Position numbers and translations under genes: made by a program. This document shows, in pieces, positions 34,242 through 42,735 of a stretch of 64,000 nucleotides of DNA. The notes below the pieces were generated by a model. That model searched no databases. It was not told where the DNA came from and saw nothing but the letters and a program-made list of their open reading frames with translations. Origin of the DNA: Candidatus Kuenenia hertensis (GTDB lineage Bacteria; Planctomycetota; Brocadiia; Brocadiales; Brocadiaceae); NCBI GenBank assembly GCA_021646465.1, contig SOET01000012.1, positions 1-64,000 of the forward strand, given 5' to 3'. Position 1 is the stretch's first letter, and each line of letters starts with the position of its first letter.

Positions 34242-36465
34242 ATGGCTTGAAACACACTCTGTATTAGAAACAATGGGCTGTGATTTAGGCGAATCGCATC
34301 CCAACTTCAAGTGTTGTCCTAAAAAAAAGGGATTCATAATATTCCTTGACCAAAATGGACATGTTGAAGATGCCGATATTCCAAACTTCGGCATGGAAAC
34401 TGTTTATAGATGGCAAAAAGACAAAATGGCCCCCTCCTTCCCCGTCTTCAATGTCAGGGCTTTCTATGAAGTGACCTGCGATCCTTCCTTGATACCAACA
34501 TTTATAACTAACGCCCTCAAAGAAAAGGATCTCAAGAGAAACAAAAAGAAGGAAGATGGTGGCACTGAAAAGAAAGAGAAACAAAAGGGAAATACTGATG
34601 AGCCTAATTTCCAATCCTTCATTGATGATGGGTGTAATGATCTCTGGAAAGAGGATTTGAAGCTGATAGGCCGGTGCCTTAATGAACTACCAAATGAACT
34701 GCAACATGAATATTTGGAAGTTGATGCGTCAAAACCTGGAGGATACAGCGCATATAAGGAACTGGTCAGAAGATCAGGGCTTTGCCAGCCGGACAGATTT
34801 CGAGATGAGGTTAGGGAAATCTTTATGAAAAAACTACAGAACACAGGAAAAAAGGAATTCGCGGAGGTGCTATTTGCCCTCAAAAAAGAGGGTAAAAAGA
34901 AAGGGCGTGGAAAGGAACATGAAAAAGATTTCCTTTTTCTCTTGTCAATTAAAGATTGGGACAAACCTGAGTATGGGGAAGATCGTTTCCCGCCGTATCA
35001 TTGCACTTTACAGAGTTGGATGGCACGAACTTTTGAAAAACATAGCAAAAATCTATACAAGCCCCTTGGGACGAAAGATGCCTTCGGGTTTGATATTGCA
35101 GGTGCGAAGGAAAAATATGATGATGTCAATGCTGCCGGACTTGGGCAAATAAAGCTTTTTGCTGCATATGAAAAGATTCCTTGTTTGACACGTTATGGTC
35201 TTGAGAGTTCCAATCTGTTTCCAGCCGGACGTGATGCAAGAGAGCAGGCGAGAAAAACCCTAGAATATATTCTTAACCGGAAGCGGGAGGCAATAACTTG
35301 GATAAGTCTTAGAAAATATGAAAACCGAAACACCGTGGCATTCGCTTACTGTACAAAACTAACAAATACCAATGTCATAAAAGTGTTTGATTCCGATGAA
35401 ATGGAGGGGCAGGAAAATGTATATATAAGCGAAGAGGCTACAAAAACTGCATTGAAAACACTCGAAGGTATTGCCGAGAGCGAACCAGCAGCAGAGATTG
35501 TGATCGGCATTATCGCTACGGTAGACAAGGGCAATACTAAGATTCTTGCGTCCAGACATTACCCTCTTACATACTACATGTCAGGTGCTCTCCGATGGCA
35601 GGAGGGCTGTACAAATATTCCTGACGTTGTTTTGCCTAGTCTTGTCAAAAAAGAAAAAGTGCTAAGAGGTGCCCTGCCCATCTATCCGACACGAGCCATG
35701 TGGCTACTGAATAGTGCGTGGAGACAAAATGGTGAGATGATTACGCGAAAACAAGGCAAACAGAAGGTGCCTATTTCAAAACGTTTCACGTCATCTGATG
35801 CGCTGGATTTCCTTTTTGAAAGTAACGAGACAATTCTGGCACGAGTTGATGCTGGTCTTGAAAATATAGTAGAGAAAAGCATTCACGCTCTCATCATGGC
35901 GAGGCTAAAAGCCGACCTGGACCGGTATGGAAAGGGCGAGAAGTTGGACTTCAAAAACAGCGATTATCTGCATATGCTCTCCACACTTTACGGGCTGCTT
36001 TTGCACAAGAAAGGAATCAGAAAGGAGAACTATATGAATGAGGATGTGTTTTATCTTGGGAGGTTTTTTGGCGTAGTGGATGAACTTCACATTCAATACT
36101 CACTCGATGTGAGAAATGGAGACGTCCCTCTGCGGCTGATTGGTAATGATCAGGTATCGCTTGCTCTCCAAAATCCACTGGAAGCTTTTATTTCACTCAA
36201 CAAACGATTGAATCATCCCTATTTTTCATGGGCTAAGAGGGTGAAACCGGACACTATTCCAAGGCAAGCGGCTAAAGACTGCCTTAAGGACATCGCTGAA
36301 ATTACTAGCAGGCTAACAGAAACCCAAATTCCAAATGAAATAGATGATGCTGGAAAAGCGAAGTTGCTCCTTGGATACCTTTCCTATGATCCAAAAGAGG
36401 AAGAATCTGAAAAGGATAATAACGGTACGGAATTACAAAATAATAAGGAGGGTAAAAGATCATGA
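34231..36465 (+). CDS. cas8c: Cas8c (Csd1-like) large subunit of Cascade
   Basis: Large subunit that recognises the PAM and recruits Cas3. I start it at the ATG at 34231 (MLNEWLETHS) with GGGAGG ahead; a frame open from 34144 lies inside cas5. About 744 residues, longer than the usual 580-640 of Csd1. Family likeness is clearest in the C-terminal part (VFYLGRFFGVVDELH, then PLEAFISLNKRLNHPYFSW and LLLGYLSYDPK); the N-terminal half is divergent, with a Lys/Glu-rich insertion near residues 90-120. An in-frame internal start probably yields Cas11c. Its stop overlaps cas7 (ATGA). Confidence 0.82.
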   Translation: MLNEWLETHSVLETMGCDLGESHPNFKCCPKKKGFIIFLDQNGHVEDADIPNFGMETVYRWQKDKMAPSFPVFNVRAFYEVTCDPSLIPTFITNALKEKDLKRNKKKEDGGTEKKEKQKGNTDEPNFQSFIDDGCNDLWKEDLKLIGRCLNELPNELQHEYLEVDASKPGGYSAYKELVRRSGLCQPDRFRDEVREIFMKKLQNTGKKEFAEVLFALKKEGKKKGRGKEHEKDFLFLLSIKDWDKPEYGEDRFPPYHCTLQSWMARTFEKHSKNLYKPLGTKDAFGFDIAGAKEKYDDVNAAGLGQIKLFAAYEKIPCLTRYGLESSNLFPAGRDAREQARKTLEYILNRKREAITWISLRKYENRNTVAFAYCTKLTNTNVIKVFDSDEMEGQENVYISEEATKTALKTLEGIAESEPAAEIVIGIIATVDKGNTKILASRHYPLTYYMSGALRWQEGCTNIPDVVLPSLVKKEKVLRGALPIYPTRAMWLLNSAWRQNGEMITRKQGKQKVPISKRFTSSDALDFLFESNETILARVDAGLENIVEKSIHALIMARLKADLDRYGKGEKLDFKNSDYLHMLSTLYGLLLHKKGIRKENYMNEDVFYLGRFFGVVDELHIQYSLDVRNGDVPLRLIGNDQVSLALQNPLEAFISLNKRLNHPYFSWAKRVKPDTIPRQAAKDCLKDIAEITSRLTETQIPNEIDDAGKAKLLLGYLSYDPKEEESEKDNNGTELQNNKEGKRS
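36034..36465 (+). CDS. cas11c: Cas11c small subunit from an internal start within cas8c
   Basis: The ATG at 36034 is in frame with cas8c (codon 602) and is preceded by AAAGGAGAACTAT, a strong ribosome site at correct spacing. The product would be 143 residues (MNEDVFYLGRFFGVVDELHI and onward), nearly all helical. In type I-C systems the small subunit is known to be translated from such an internal site in cas8c. The site is seen; its use here is inferred. Confidence 0.65.
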   Translation: MNEDVFYLGRFFGVVDELHIQYSLDVRNGDVPLRLIGNDQVSLALQNPLEAFISLNKRLNHPYFSWAKRVKPDTIPRQAAKDCLKDIAEITSRLTETQIPNEIDDAGKAKLLLGYLSYDPKEEESEKDNNGTELQNNKEGKRS

Positions 36466-37526
36466 GTAAAACAAATTGTACAGGCATTCCAAGAGCCACA
36501 GGTTTGATCATTGTTGAGGTTCGCAATTCTAATCCGAACGGTGATCCAGAACGGGACGGAGCACCCCGTAGACGGAGAGGGGATATCGGAGAAATTTCTC
36601 CAGTATCGGTCAAGCGGAAGATGCGGGATTTAGTTGGAAACAAAAATGGTCCCATCTGGCTTTATTTAAAAGGAAAATTCAATTTGAAAGAAGAGCGCTT
36701 TGATATCTTGGAAGAGCGCGATAGGAAACGAGAAGAAATTAAGAAAATGATAATAGAGGATGATACTAAACCTCTTAAAGAGAAACGCTTTGTCAAAAGA
36801 TATTGGGATGGTCGCGTCTTTGGTAACACCTTCCTTGAAGGGGCAGAGGGAGAAACTGAAGAAGGCACGTCTGCAGGAAAAACTACTAAGAAAACAGACT
36901 CAGATAAAAATGCAAAAACGAAAGAGGCCATTGCCCTAAAGAGAAATGTAAAAACGGGTGTTCTTCACTTTGGACTCGGGTTGTCTGTTGCTCCGGTAGC
37001 CTTACGGACAGATTTTACCCTTACCAATAAGGCTGGAGTACAAGAGGGAAAAACAGCGGGGATGGCTCCGGGTGCCTTCAAGTTCGTTGAACACGGTATT
37101 TATGCCATTCCATTTTTCGTTAACCCTACGCCAGCAAGTAAGACCGGTTGCAAGAAGGAAGACGTTGATGTTGCCCTTGAACTCATCCCATACGTGTATT
37201 CGCATAATCCTTCATTAGTACGGACACAGGTAGAAGTTTTGCATGCGTGGTACATGGAACACACAAATCAGAAGGGTTCATGCAACGATTTTGTCTTGAT
37301 TGATGCACTTATGCCTAAAAAGAATGTGGATGCAAACAAACCATCTTTATCACGAAGTGAGTACAACATACCAAATCCAATAGTAAATCCTGATATCTTT
37401 AAAGACTTTAAGGCAGAGATTCTGGTCTTTCGCGACGGCATATGGATTAACAAAGATACTAAAGATGAAGAAAACTCTGAGTGTAAGATTACCATCCGCG
37501 ACCTGATGGACTTAATGAGGCAATAG
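36462..37526 (+). CDS. cas7: Cas7 (Csd2/Csh2 family) backbone subunit
   Basis: A 354-residue RAMP that forms the helical filament holding the crRNA spacer. It opens with ATGLIIVEVRNSNPNGDPER, the Csd2/Csh2 signature (NxNGDP), followed by VSVKRKMRDLVGNKNGPIW. A thumb-like insertion rich in Lys/Glu/Thr (about residues 120-155) is larger than usual. RYWDGRVFGNTFLEG and GVLHFGLGLSVAPVALRTDF complete the core. It overlaps the cas8c stop by four bases, and only three bases separate it from cas3. Confidence 0.87.
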   Translation: MSKTNCTGIPRATGLIIVEVRNSNPNGDPERDGAPRRRRGDIGEISPVSVKRKMRDLVGNKNGPIWLYLKGKFNLKEERFDILEERDRKREEIKKMIIEDDTKPLKEKRFVKRYWDGRVFGNTFLEGAEGETEEGTSAGKTTKKTDSDKNAKTKEAIALKRNVKTGVLHFGLGLSVAPVALRTDFTLTNKAGVQEGKTAGMAPGAFKFVEHGIYAIPFFVNPTPASKTGCKKEDVDVALELIPYVYSHNPSLVRTQVEVLHAWYMEHTNQKGSCNDFVLIDALMPKKNVDANKPSLSRSEYNIPNPIVNPDIFKDFKAEILVFRDGIWINKDTKDEENSECKITIRDLMDLMRQ

Positions 37527-37529
37527 AGC

Positions 37530-39752
37530 ATGAAGAGTAAAGTTCTTTTGGCTCATAGCGTAAGGTTTGGATGTCCAGAACAGACCTACAAGGAGCATGT
37601 ATCTGAGGTTGTTAGAAGGGCTTTGGAGTTCGCCTCCAAAGCCGCACCTCATACACCGTTTGGTGATCTATTTTTGATAACCGTGCGTGCTGCTGCTGAA
37701 TACCACGACCTGGGCAAAATTGACGAGGCAAACCAGAAGGTTCTTTGGAAAAAGACAAGGGAGTCCCTTCCTGTAGATCATTGGGATGCTGGTACGGCTC
37801 ATCTCTTGGGGAAGAAATCAATTCCGTCCGCTTTATGTGTTTTCTCTCATCATGTGGGCATCCCTTCGATATCCGAAGAAAAATCCAAGATGTATCCGTT
37901 CAGGGTGCGTACTTTTGCCAGAAGCGATGAAAAAACAGTAAGAGAACTCACGGATGAAAAGCTGGTAAGGTACATCAAAGAACATGAGGCTGAAATTGGG
38001 GCAGGCCCAAATTTACAGGAAAAGAGTGCTCCTGGACCAGTGTTTTTAAGGTTTGCCCTTTCCTGCCTTGTGGATGCTGACCATACTGATACAGCGTGGC
38101 ACTATAACAACGTTGTGCCGGAGGGAGAAATTCCATTACTACCGGAAAAAAGGCTTGAACTGCTTGACCATTATGTTGAAGGGCTTTTGAAGGATAGCGA
38201 AGGGAAAAATCTAACCCAAAGAGAGCAGGAAAGAAACAAACTGCGACAGAAGGTTTATGATTCATGCCGCAATGCATCCCCATCAAATATAGGTTTCATT
38301 ACCTGTGACAGCCCTGTTGGAACTGGTAAAACGACTGCTGTTATGGCTCATTTACTGAATACGGCAAAGACCAAAAATCTCAGGAGAATCTTTGTTGTGC
38401 TTCCTTTTACAAATATCATTGACCAATCGGTGGAAGTTTACCGCGAAGCGCTGGTTTCAGGAGAAGAGTCTAAAGAAAAGGTCATTGCTGCTCATCATCA
38501 TAAAGCCGAGTTTGAAGACTTGGAAACTCGTGCCTTTTCTTTTCTCTGGAATGCCCCTGTTACTGTAACCACCTCTGTTCAGTTTTTTGAAACACTCGCC
38601 AGTAATCATCCCGCGACTCTTCGTAAGCTTCACCAGCTTGCTGGTTCAGCAATTTTTATTGACGAGGCACATGCGGCACTGCCAGCACCTCTATGGGCGC
38701 AAGCGTGGAAATGGCTTCGGGAACTCATTGATGATTGGGGATGCTATATTGTCCTTGCATCTGGCTCTCTTAACCGGTTTTGGGAATTGCCAGAATTTTC
38801 AAACCCACCATTAATGGATATCCCCGAACTTATTGATGACACTGTGAAAAAATCGGCATTGGAAGCTGAATCAATTCGGATAAATTATATAAAAAGAGAG
38901 GCACCGCTTAGTGCGGATGAAATTTGTGGTTGGATAAGAGAAATGCAAGGACCGAGGTTGATTATCTTAAATACCGTGCACTCTGCCGCTTCAGTTGCAC
39001 AAAGACTGAGCAAGGAGGGTAAAGGCTTTGTAGAACATCTTTCTACAGCATTAGCTCCGGTTCACCGGAAGGCAATACTTGAAAGAATAAAACAGAGACT
39101 CAAAAATCCTGATGATAATAATTGGACATTAGTTGCGACCTCATGTGTTGAAGCAGGGATTGATTTTTCATTTTGCACAGCCGCAAGAGAATTTTGCAGT
39201 CTTGTAAGTACAATTCAGACAGCGGGACGAATCAATCGTTCAGGTGAATACGGTGAAAGCGATCTATGGAACTTCCGGATAGTGCCGGGTGATTTTCTCA
39301 AAGAACATCCTTCATTTGTAACATCAGCAAAAATATTAAAACAATTCTTTGACGAAGGAAAGGTTGCGCCTGGATATTGCACAGAGGCAATGAAAAGAGA
39401 AGTGAGGGAGAAAAACCAGCTTAGCGCCGATAGCAATCCTGTAGTGATAGCAGAACGAAACAGGGACTTCCCATCGGTTGAAAATCAGTTTAAAGTAATA
39501 CCTGCAAAAACAGTGACCGCAATAATTGATAGAGACATGTGCGAAAGAATAGAACGGCATGAGAAAGTTGATTTTAGAGAGTTACAGCAAAAATCAGTTT
39601 CAATTTATAGTAATAATATAGACAAATTTGCATTAAGACCATTGCATGGACTCAAAGACCTTTATGCATGGATGCTTGATTATGATAGTGATTTTTTAGG
39701 TTATATGCTTGGCGTTCTGAAATTAGGAAATATTGAAAACTATGTTATATAA
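37530..39752 (+). CDS. cas3: Cas3 nuclease-helicase
   Basis: A 740-residue effector that unwinds and degrades target DNA. N-terminal HD nuclease: KEHVSEVVRRALEFASKAAP, the AEYHDLGKID dyad at about residues 55-64, FSHHVGIP. Helicase: Walker A DSPVGTGKTTAV (about 258-269), DEAH box IFIDEAHAAL (about 375), and motif VI QTAGRINRSG (about 562). All catalytic motifs look intact. It is placed between cas7 and cas4, not first as in ordinary type I-C operons. It ends inside the cas4 start region. Confidence 0.93.
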   Translation: MKSKVLLAHSVRFGCPEQTYKEHVSEVVRRALEFASKAAPHTPFGDLFLITVRAAAEYHDLGKIDEANQKVLWKKTRESLPVDHWDAGTAHLLGKKSIPSALCVFSHHVGIPSISEEKSKMYPFRVRTFARSDEKTVRELTDEKLVRYIKEHEAEIGAGPNLQEKSAPGPVFLRFALSCLVDADHTDTAWHYNNVVPEGEIPLLPEKRLELLDHYVEGLLKDSEGKNLTQREQERNKLRQKVYDSCRNASPSNIGFITCDSPVGTGKTTAVMAHLLNTAKTKNLRRIFVVLPFTNIIDQSVEVYREALVSGEESKEKVIAAHHHKAEFEDLETRAFSFLWNAPVTVTTSVQFFETLASNHPATLRKLHQLAGSAIFIDEAHAALPAPLWAQAWKWLRELIDDWGCYIVLASGSLNRFWELPEFSNPPLMDIPELIDDTVKKSALEAESIRINYIKREAPLSADEICGWIREMQGPRLIILNTVHSAASVAQRLSKEGKGFVEHLSTALAPVHRKAILERIKQRLKNPDDNNWTLVATSCVEAGIDFSFCTAAREFCSLVSTIQTAGRINRSGEYGESDLWNFRIVPGDFLKEHPSFVTSAKILKQFFDEGKVAPGYCTEAMKREVREKNQLSADSNPVVIAERNRDFPSVENQFKVIPAKTVTAIIDRDMCERIERHEKVDFRELQQKSVSIYSNNIDKFALRPLHGLKDLYAWMLDYDSDFLGYMLGVLKLGNIENYVI

Positions 39753-40407
39753 CAATAATTCAGAATTTGATGATCTTATTTCTCTATCCGCGCTTAATCA
39801 TTATATTTACTGCCCGCGAAGATGCGCCTTGATACACATCGAGCAGTTATGGGGTGAAAATCAGTTTACTGCCGAAGGCAGAATCATACACGACAAGGTT
39901 GATACGGCAGACAGAGAGTCGAGAGGAAACATCCGCATTGAATATGGTGTTCCTCTCAGGTCGTTTCGGCTTGGTTTGATCGGGAAGGCCGATGTGGTGG
40001 AATTTCACAGAGAGGGGAAACGCTGGCGTCCGTTTCCCGTAGAATATAAGCGTGGAAAGCCTAAAAAAGATAACTGCGACAAGGTGCAACTCTGTGCACA
40101 AGCCATATGCCTTGAAGAAATGCTTCATTGCACGATTACTGAGGGCGCCCTGTTTTACGGGACAACCAGACGCAGACAGGATGTTATATTCGACACGGAT
40201 TTAAGAGCAGAGACGGATGAGACTGCGAAAAATGTTCACGATCTTATCCGCTCCGGTATAACTTCTAAACCGGAGTATTCAAAAAAGTGTAAAAGCTGTT
40301 CGCTGGTAGAATTATGCATGCCAAAAGTATGCGGCATTGCAGGAAAGGCAGGCAGATATTTGGCAGGATTTATTGATCAAATGGATACTGGACCCGATCA
40401 GCTATGA
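39742..40407 (+). CDS. cas4: Cas4 nuclease of the adaptation module
   Basis: A 221-residue RecB-like nuclease with an iron-sulphur cluster that trims prespacers and selects PAM-bearing ends. First cluster cysteine in YCPRRCALIHIEQLW, nuclease core FPVEYKRGKPKK, and three further cysteines in KSCSLVELCMPKVCG. I use the ATG at 39742; a TTG at 39733 would add three residues. It overlaps the cas3 stop by 11 bases. A 184-base gap with repeat sequence separates it from cas1. Confidence 0.92.
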   Translation: MLYNNNSEFDDLISLSALNHYIYCPRRCALIHIEQLWGENQFTAEGRIIHDKVDTADRESRGNIRIEYGVPLRSFRLGLIGKADVVEFHREGKRWRPFPVEYKRGKPKKDNCDKVQLCAQAICLEEMLHCTITEGALFYGTTRRRQDVIFDTDLRAETDETAKNVHDLIRSGITSKPEYSKKCKSCSLVELCMPKVCGIAGKAGRYLAGFIDQMDTGPDQL

Positions 40408-40479
40408 AGAATTAATCAGGACTTCGGCTGTTCTTAACAGAATAGAGTGGATAATGCCCACCAAATACCACTCCGGCGG

Positions 40480-40563
40480 CTTTGATTCACCGCGGAGTTT
40501 ATACTGAACGCAGTGAATGTACTCGAAATGACGTCACACTGAGCGAAGTCGAAGTGCGACAAA
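40480..40563. repeat. Dispersed CTTCGAC/CCTGAGC-type repeat between cas4 and cas1
   Basis: The segments GCGGAGTTTATACTGAAC, GAAATGACGTCACACTGAGC and GAAGTCGAAG match the interiors of the elements at 6335-6472 and 26224-26470. It interrupts what is normally a tight cas4-cas1 junction. No terminal repeats are obvious here, so it may be a partial copy. Confidence 0.6.
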
Positions 40564-40591
40564 CATTAATATTCTTTGAAATAAACTTAAT

Positions 40592-41623
40592 ATGAAACGA
40601 CACCTTAATACCTTATTTGTAACAACACAAGGGGCATATCTTGCAAAAGAGGGTGAGACCGTTATTGTTAAAATTGACAACGAAGTGCGCCTTCGCATTC
40701 CTGTGCATACTATCGGGGGTATTGTCTGTTTCGGGCAGGTATCCTGCAGCCCCTATCTGATGGGTTACTGCGCTGAGCAGAATGTTGCCATAAGTTTTTT
40801 AACCGAGTACGGACGTTTCCTTGCAAAGGTGCAGGGGCCTGTATCCGGAAACGTTCTCCTGCGGCGTGAACAGTACCGTCAGGCGGATGATCTTAAAATA
40901 TCCGCATTCGTTGCAAGAGCAATATTAACCGGCAAGATTGCCAATTGCCGCATAGTGATTGAGCGTGTTCTGCGGGATCACCCGGAAAAAGTCAATATTG
41001 ATGTCATAACCATGGCTTCAAGGAAACTTGCAACTTCTATGAAAAGATTGCAGTCGGAGCCTTCTCTGGATATTTTGCGCGGGATAGAGGGAGAAGCAGC
41101 TTTGACCTATTTTGGGGTATTTGATCATTTCATTACTTCACAGAAAGACGATTTTACCTTTCATATTAGAAATCGTCGTCCTCCTCTGGATACGGTGAAC
41201 TGTCTTTTATCATTTATATATACGATTGTTATGCATGATATCAGATCGGCATTAGAAGCAGTCGGCCTTGATCCTGCGGTCGGTTTTCTCCACCGGGACC
41301 GTCCCGGAAGGCCCGGTCTGGCCCTTGATCTCATGGAAGAATTCCGCCCGTTTCTTGCTGACCGGCTTGTTCTTTCACTGATTAACCTCGGCCAGGTAAA
41401 GGGAAAAGGTTTTGAAACAAAAGAAAACGGCGCAGTACTGATGGATGACAAAACAAGAAAAACTGTACTTACCGCATATCAGACAAGAAAACAGGATGAG
41501 ATCATGCATCCATTCATTAATGAAAAAATAACCATTGGTTTGCTTTTTCATATTCAGGCAATGCTTCTGGCACGCCATTTACGGGGCGATCTTGACGCCT
41601 ATCCGCCATTTATATGGAGGTAA
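40592..41623 (+). CDS. cas1: Cas1 integrase, type I-C
   Basis: A 343-residue metal-dependent integrase that inserts new spacers together with Cas2. N-terminal beta domain: YLAKEGETVIVKIDNEVRLR and VCFGQVSCSPYLMGYCAEQ. Catalytic residues lie in LRGIEGEAALTYF (Glu), VGFLHRDRPGRPGLALDLME (His) and MEEFRPFLADRLVLSLIN. This is the normal I-C subfamily; unlike the effector genes it looks canonical. It is preceded by a repeat-containing gap and followed by cas2 after 9 bases. Confidence 0.95.
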   Translation: MKRHLNTLFVTTQGAYLAKEGETVIVKIDNEVRLRIPVHTIGGIVCFGQVSCSPYLMGYCAEQNVAISFLTEYGRFLAKVQGPVSGNVLLRREQYRQADDLKISAFVARAILTGKIANCRIVIERVLRDHPEKVNIDVITMASRKLATSMKRLQSEPSLDILRGIEGEAALTYFGVFDHFITSQKDDFTFHIRNRRPPLDTVNCLLSFIYTIVMHDIRSALEAVGLDPAVGFLHRDRPGRPGLALDLMEEFRPFLADRLVLSLINLGQVKGKGFETKENGAVLMDDKTRKTVLTAYQTRKQDEIMHPFINEKITIGLLFHIQAMLLARHLRGDLDAYPPFIWR

Positions 41624-41632
41624 TACGCTACT

Positions 41633-41920
41633 ATGTTTGTATTGGTCAGTTATGATGTTGCCGCAGAAAAAAACGGACAAAGACGGCTACGCAGGGTAGC
41701 GAGAGCGTGCCTTGACTATGGGCAGAGGGTACAGTATTCGGTATTTGAGTGTATCGTAGACCCTGCACAATGGACGGTATTGCGTCAGAGACTTATTGAT
41801 GAGATTGATCCTGAAAAAGACAGTCTGCGGTTTTACTTTTTAGGATCAAACTGGAAACACCGTGTTGAGCATATAGGCGCAAAAAAGTCAATAGACCAGG
41901 ATGGGCCGCTTATTGTTTAA
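41633..41920 (+). CDS. cas2: Cas2
   Basis: A 95-residue ferredoxin-fold protein that dimerises to bridge two Cas1 dimers in spacer capture. Begins MFVLVSYDVAAEKNGQRRLR with the conserved Asp after the first strand, then CLDYGQRVQYSVFECIVDPA and DSLRFYFLGSNWKHRVEHIG. The length is as usual for type I-C. It lies directly upstream of the leader and array. Confidence 0.95.
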   Translation: MFVLVSYDVAAEKNGQRRLRRVARACLDYGQRVQYSVFECIVDPAQWTVLRQRLIDEIDPEKDSLRFYFLGSNWKHRVEHIGAKKSIDQDGPLIV

Positions 41921-42104
41921 GAAGGACATTGCGAACCCTAAGTCCACAAAGTTTTCCTGTGAGGTTCGCAAATCAATATAATGTTATAAATAGGCATGTT
42001 AGAAAAATGCTCTTTGGCAATATGATGATTTATTGTTCTGAAAAACAAAGGTTCGCAAAAAATATCATATAAGTAGCATGCACTTATTATGTTATGAGTG
42101 CGGA
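41921..42104 (+). promoter_or_regulatory. CRISPR leader
   Basis: 184 AT-rich bases from the cas2 stop to the first repeat. Close to cas2 is an inverted pair TTGCGAACC (41930-41938) and GGTTCGCAA (41963-41971), a feature I know from other I-C leaders; GGTTCGCAA recurs at about 42051. It should contain the array promoter and integration signals. Confidence 0.7.
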
Positions 42105-42454
42105 GTCGCTCCCCATGCGGGAGCGTGGATTGAAACATACCAAGGCTATGATATTGAGTTTTCTTTTTGGTCGCTCCCCATGCGGGAGCGTGGATTGAAA
42201 CTGATGTTGACATTCGCAAGAGGGATTCTCTTTGGTCGCTCCCCATGCGGGAGCGTGGATTGAAACTGTTCTGAGGTCAGCACCACGAAGCGGTACTGGG
42301 TCGCTCCCCATGCGGGAGCGTGGATTGAAACGCTTGTCGTATGGCGATTCCATTTTTTCCTCCAAGTCGCTCCCCATGCGGGAGCGTGGATTGAAACAAC
42401 AAAGCCTTCCGGTTCTTTGTCTTCATCTTGTCGCTCCCCATGCGGGAGCGTGGA
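42105..42454 (+). CRISPR. Type I-C CRISPR array, six repeats, five spacers
   Basis: The repeat is 32 bases, starting GTCGCTCCCCATGCGG and ending GAGCGTGGATTGAAAC, with a stem GCTCCC/GGGAGC: the I-C consensus style. Repeats start at 42105, 42170, 42235, 42300, 42366 and 42430. Spacers are 33, 33, 33, 34 and 32 bases. The last repeat keeps 25 bases and has lost the ATTGAAAC handle, marking the distal end. The first five repeats are identical. None of the spacers matches this window by eye. Confidence 0.97.
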
Positions 42455-42624
42455 CCCTCTGCGTCAATAATGTGTGGTTAAAGGATTTTTCTCGATACTT
42501 GGGAGCGAATCTGAAAGGGAAAACTGTGCATAGAATAGCAGTTAAGAGCGAAGAAGAAATTGAAAAACAGAAGAAAGCGGAAGCGGTAGGTAGTCACCTT
42601 GCGAGAGTTGGTAGTTTTTTCTAA
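42455..42624 (+). pseudogene. Coding remnant abutting the distal end of the array
   Basis: An open frame continues from the truncated last repeat and encodes about 55 residues (LCVNNVWLKDFSRYLGANLK, then VKSEEEIEKQKKAEAVGSHL and a short tail) before a stop at 42624. The protein-like composition, with no start of its own, suggests the C-terminus of a gene cut by array formation or a rearrangement. The family is not recognised. Confidence 0.3.
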
Positions 42625-42735
42625 CAATAGTAATATTTTTCTTCCTTGTGAAGTTTTTTTCTGACGAAACAAGTAAACAATATATTCAGAAGCGCGTAAT
42701 AGTTCAAAAGATTATCCCACCCCACTACGTGTAGT

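Noticed and set aside
42078-42377. Open frames through the CRISPR array on both strands
   Set aside because: They are made of repeat translations and random spacer codons; the array explains them.
42105-42454. Self-targeting spacer
   Set aside because: By eye none of the five spacers matches the rest of the window; a genome and phage search is needed to go further.
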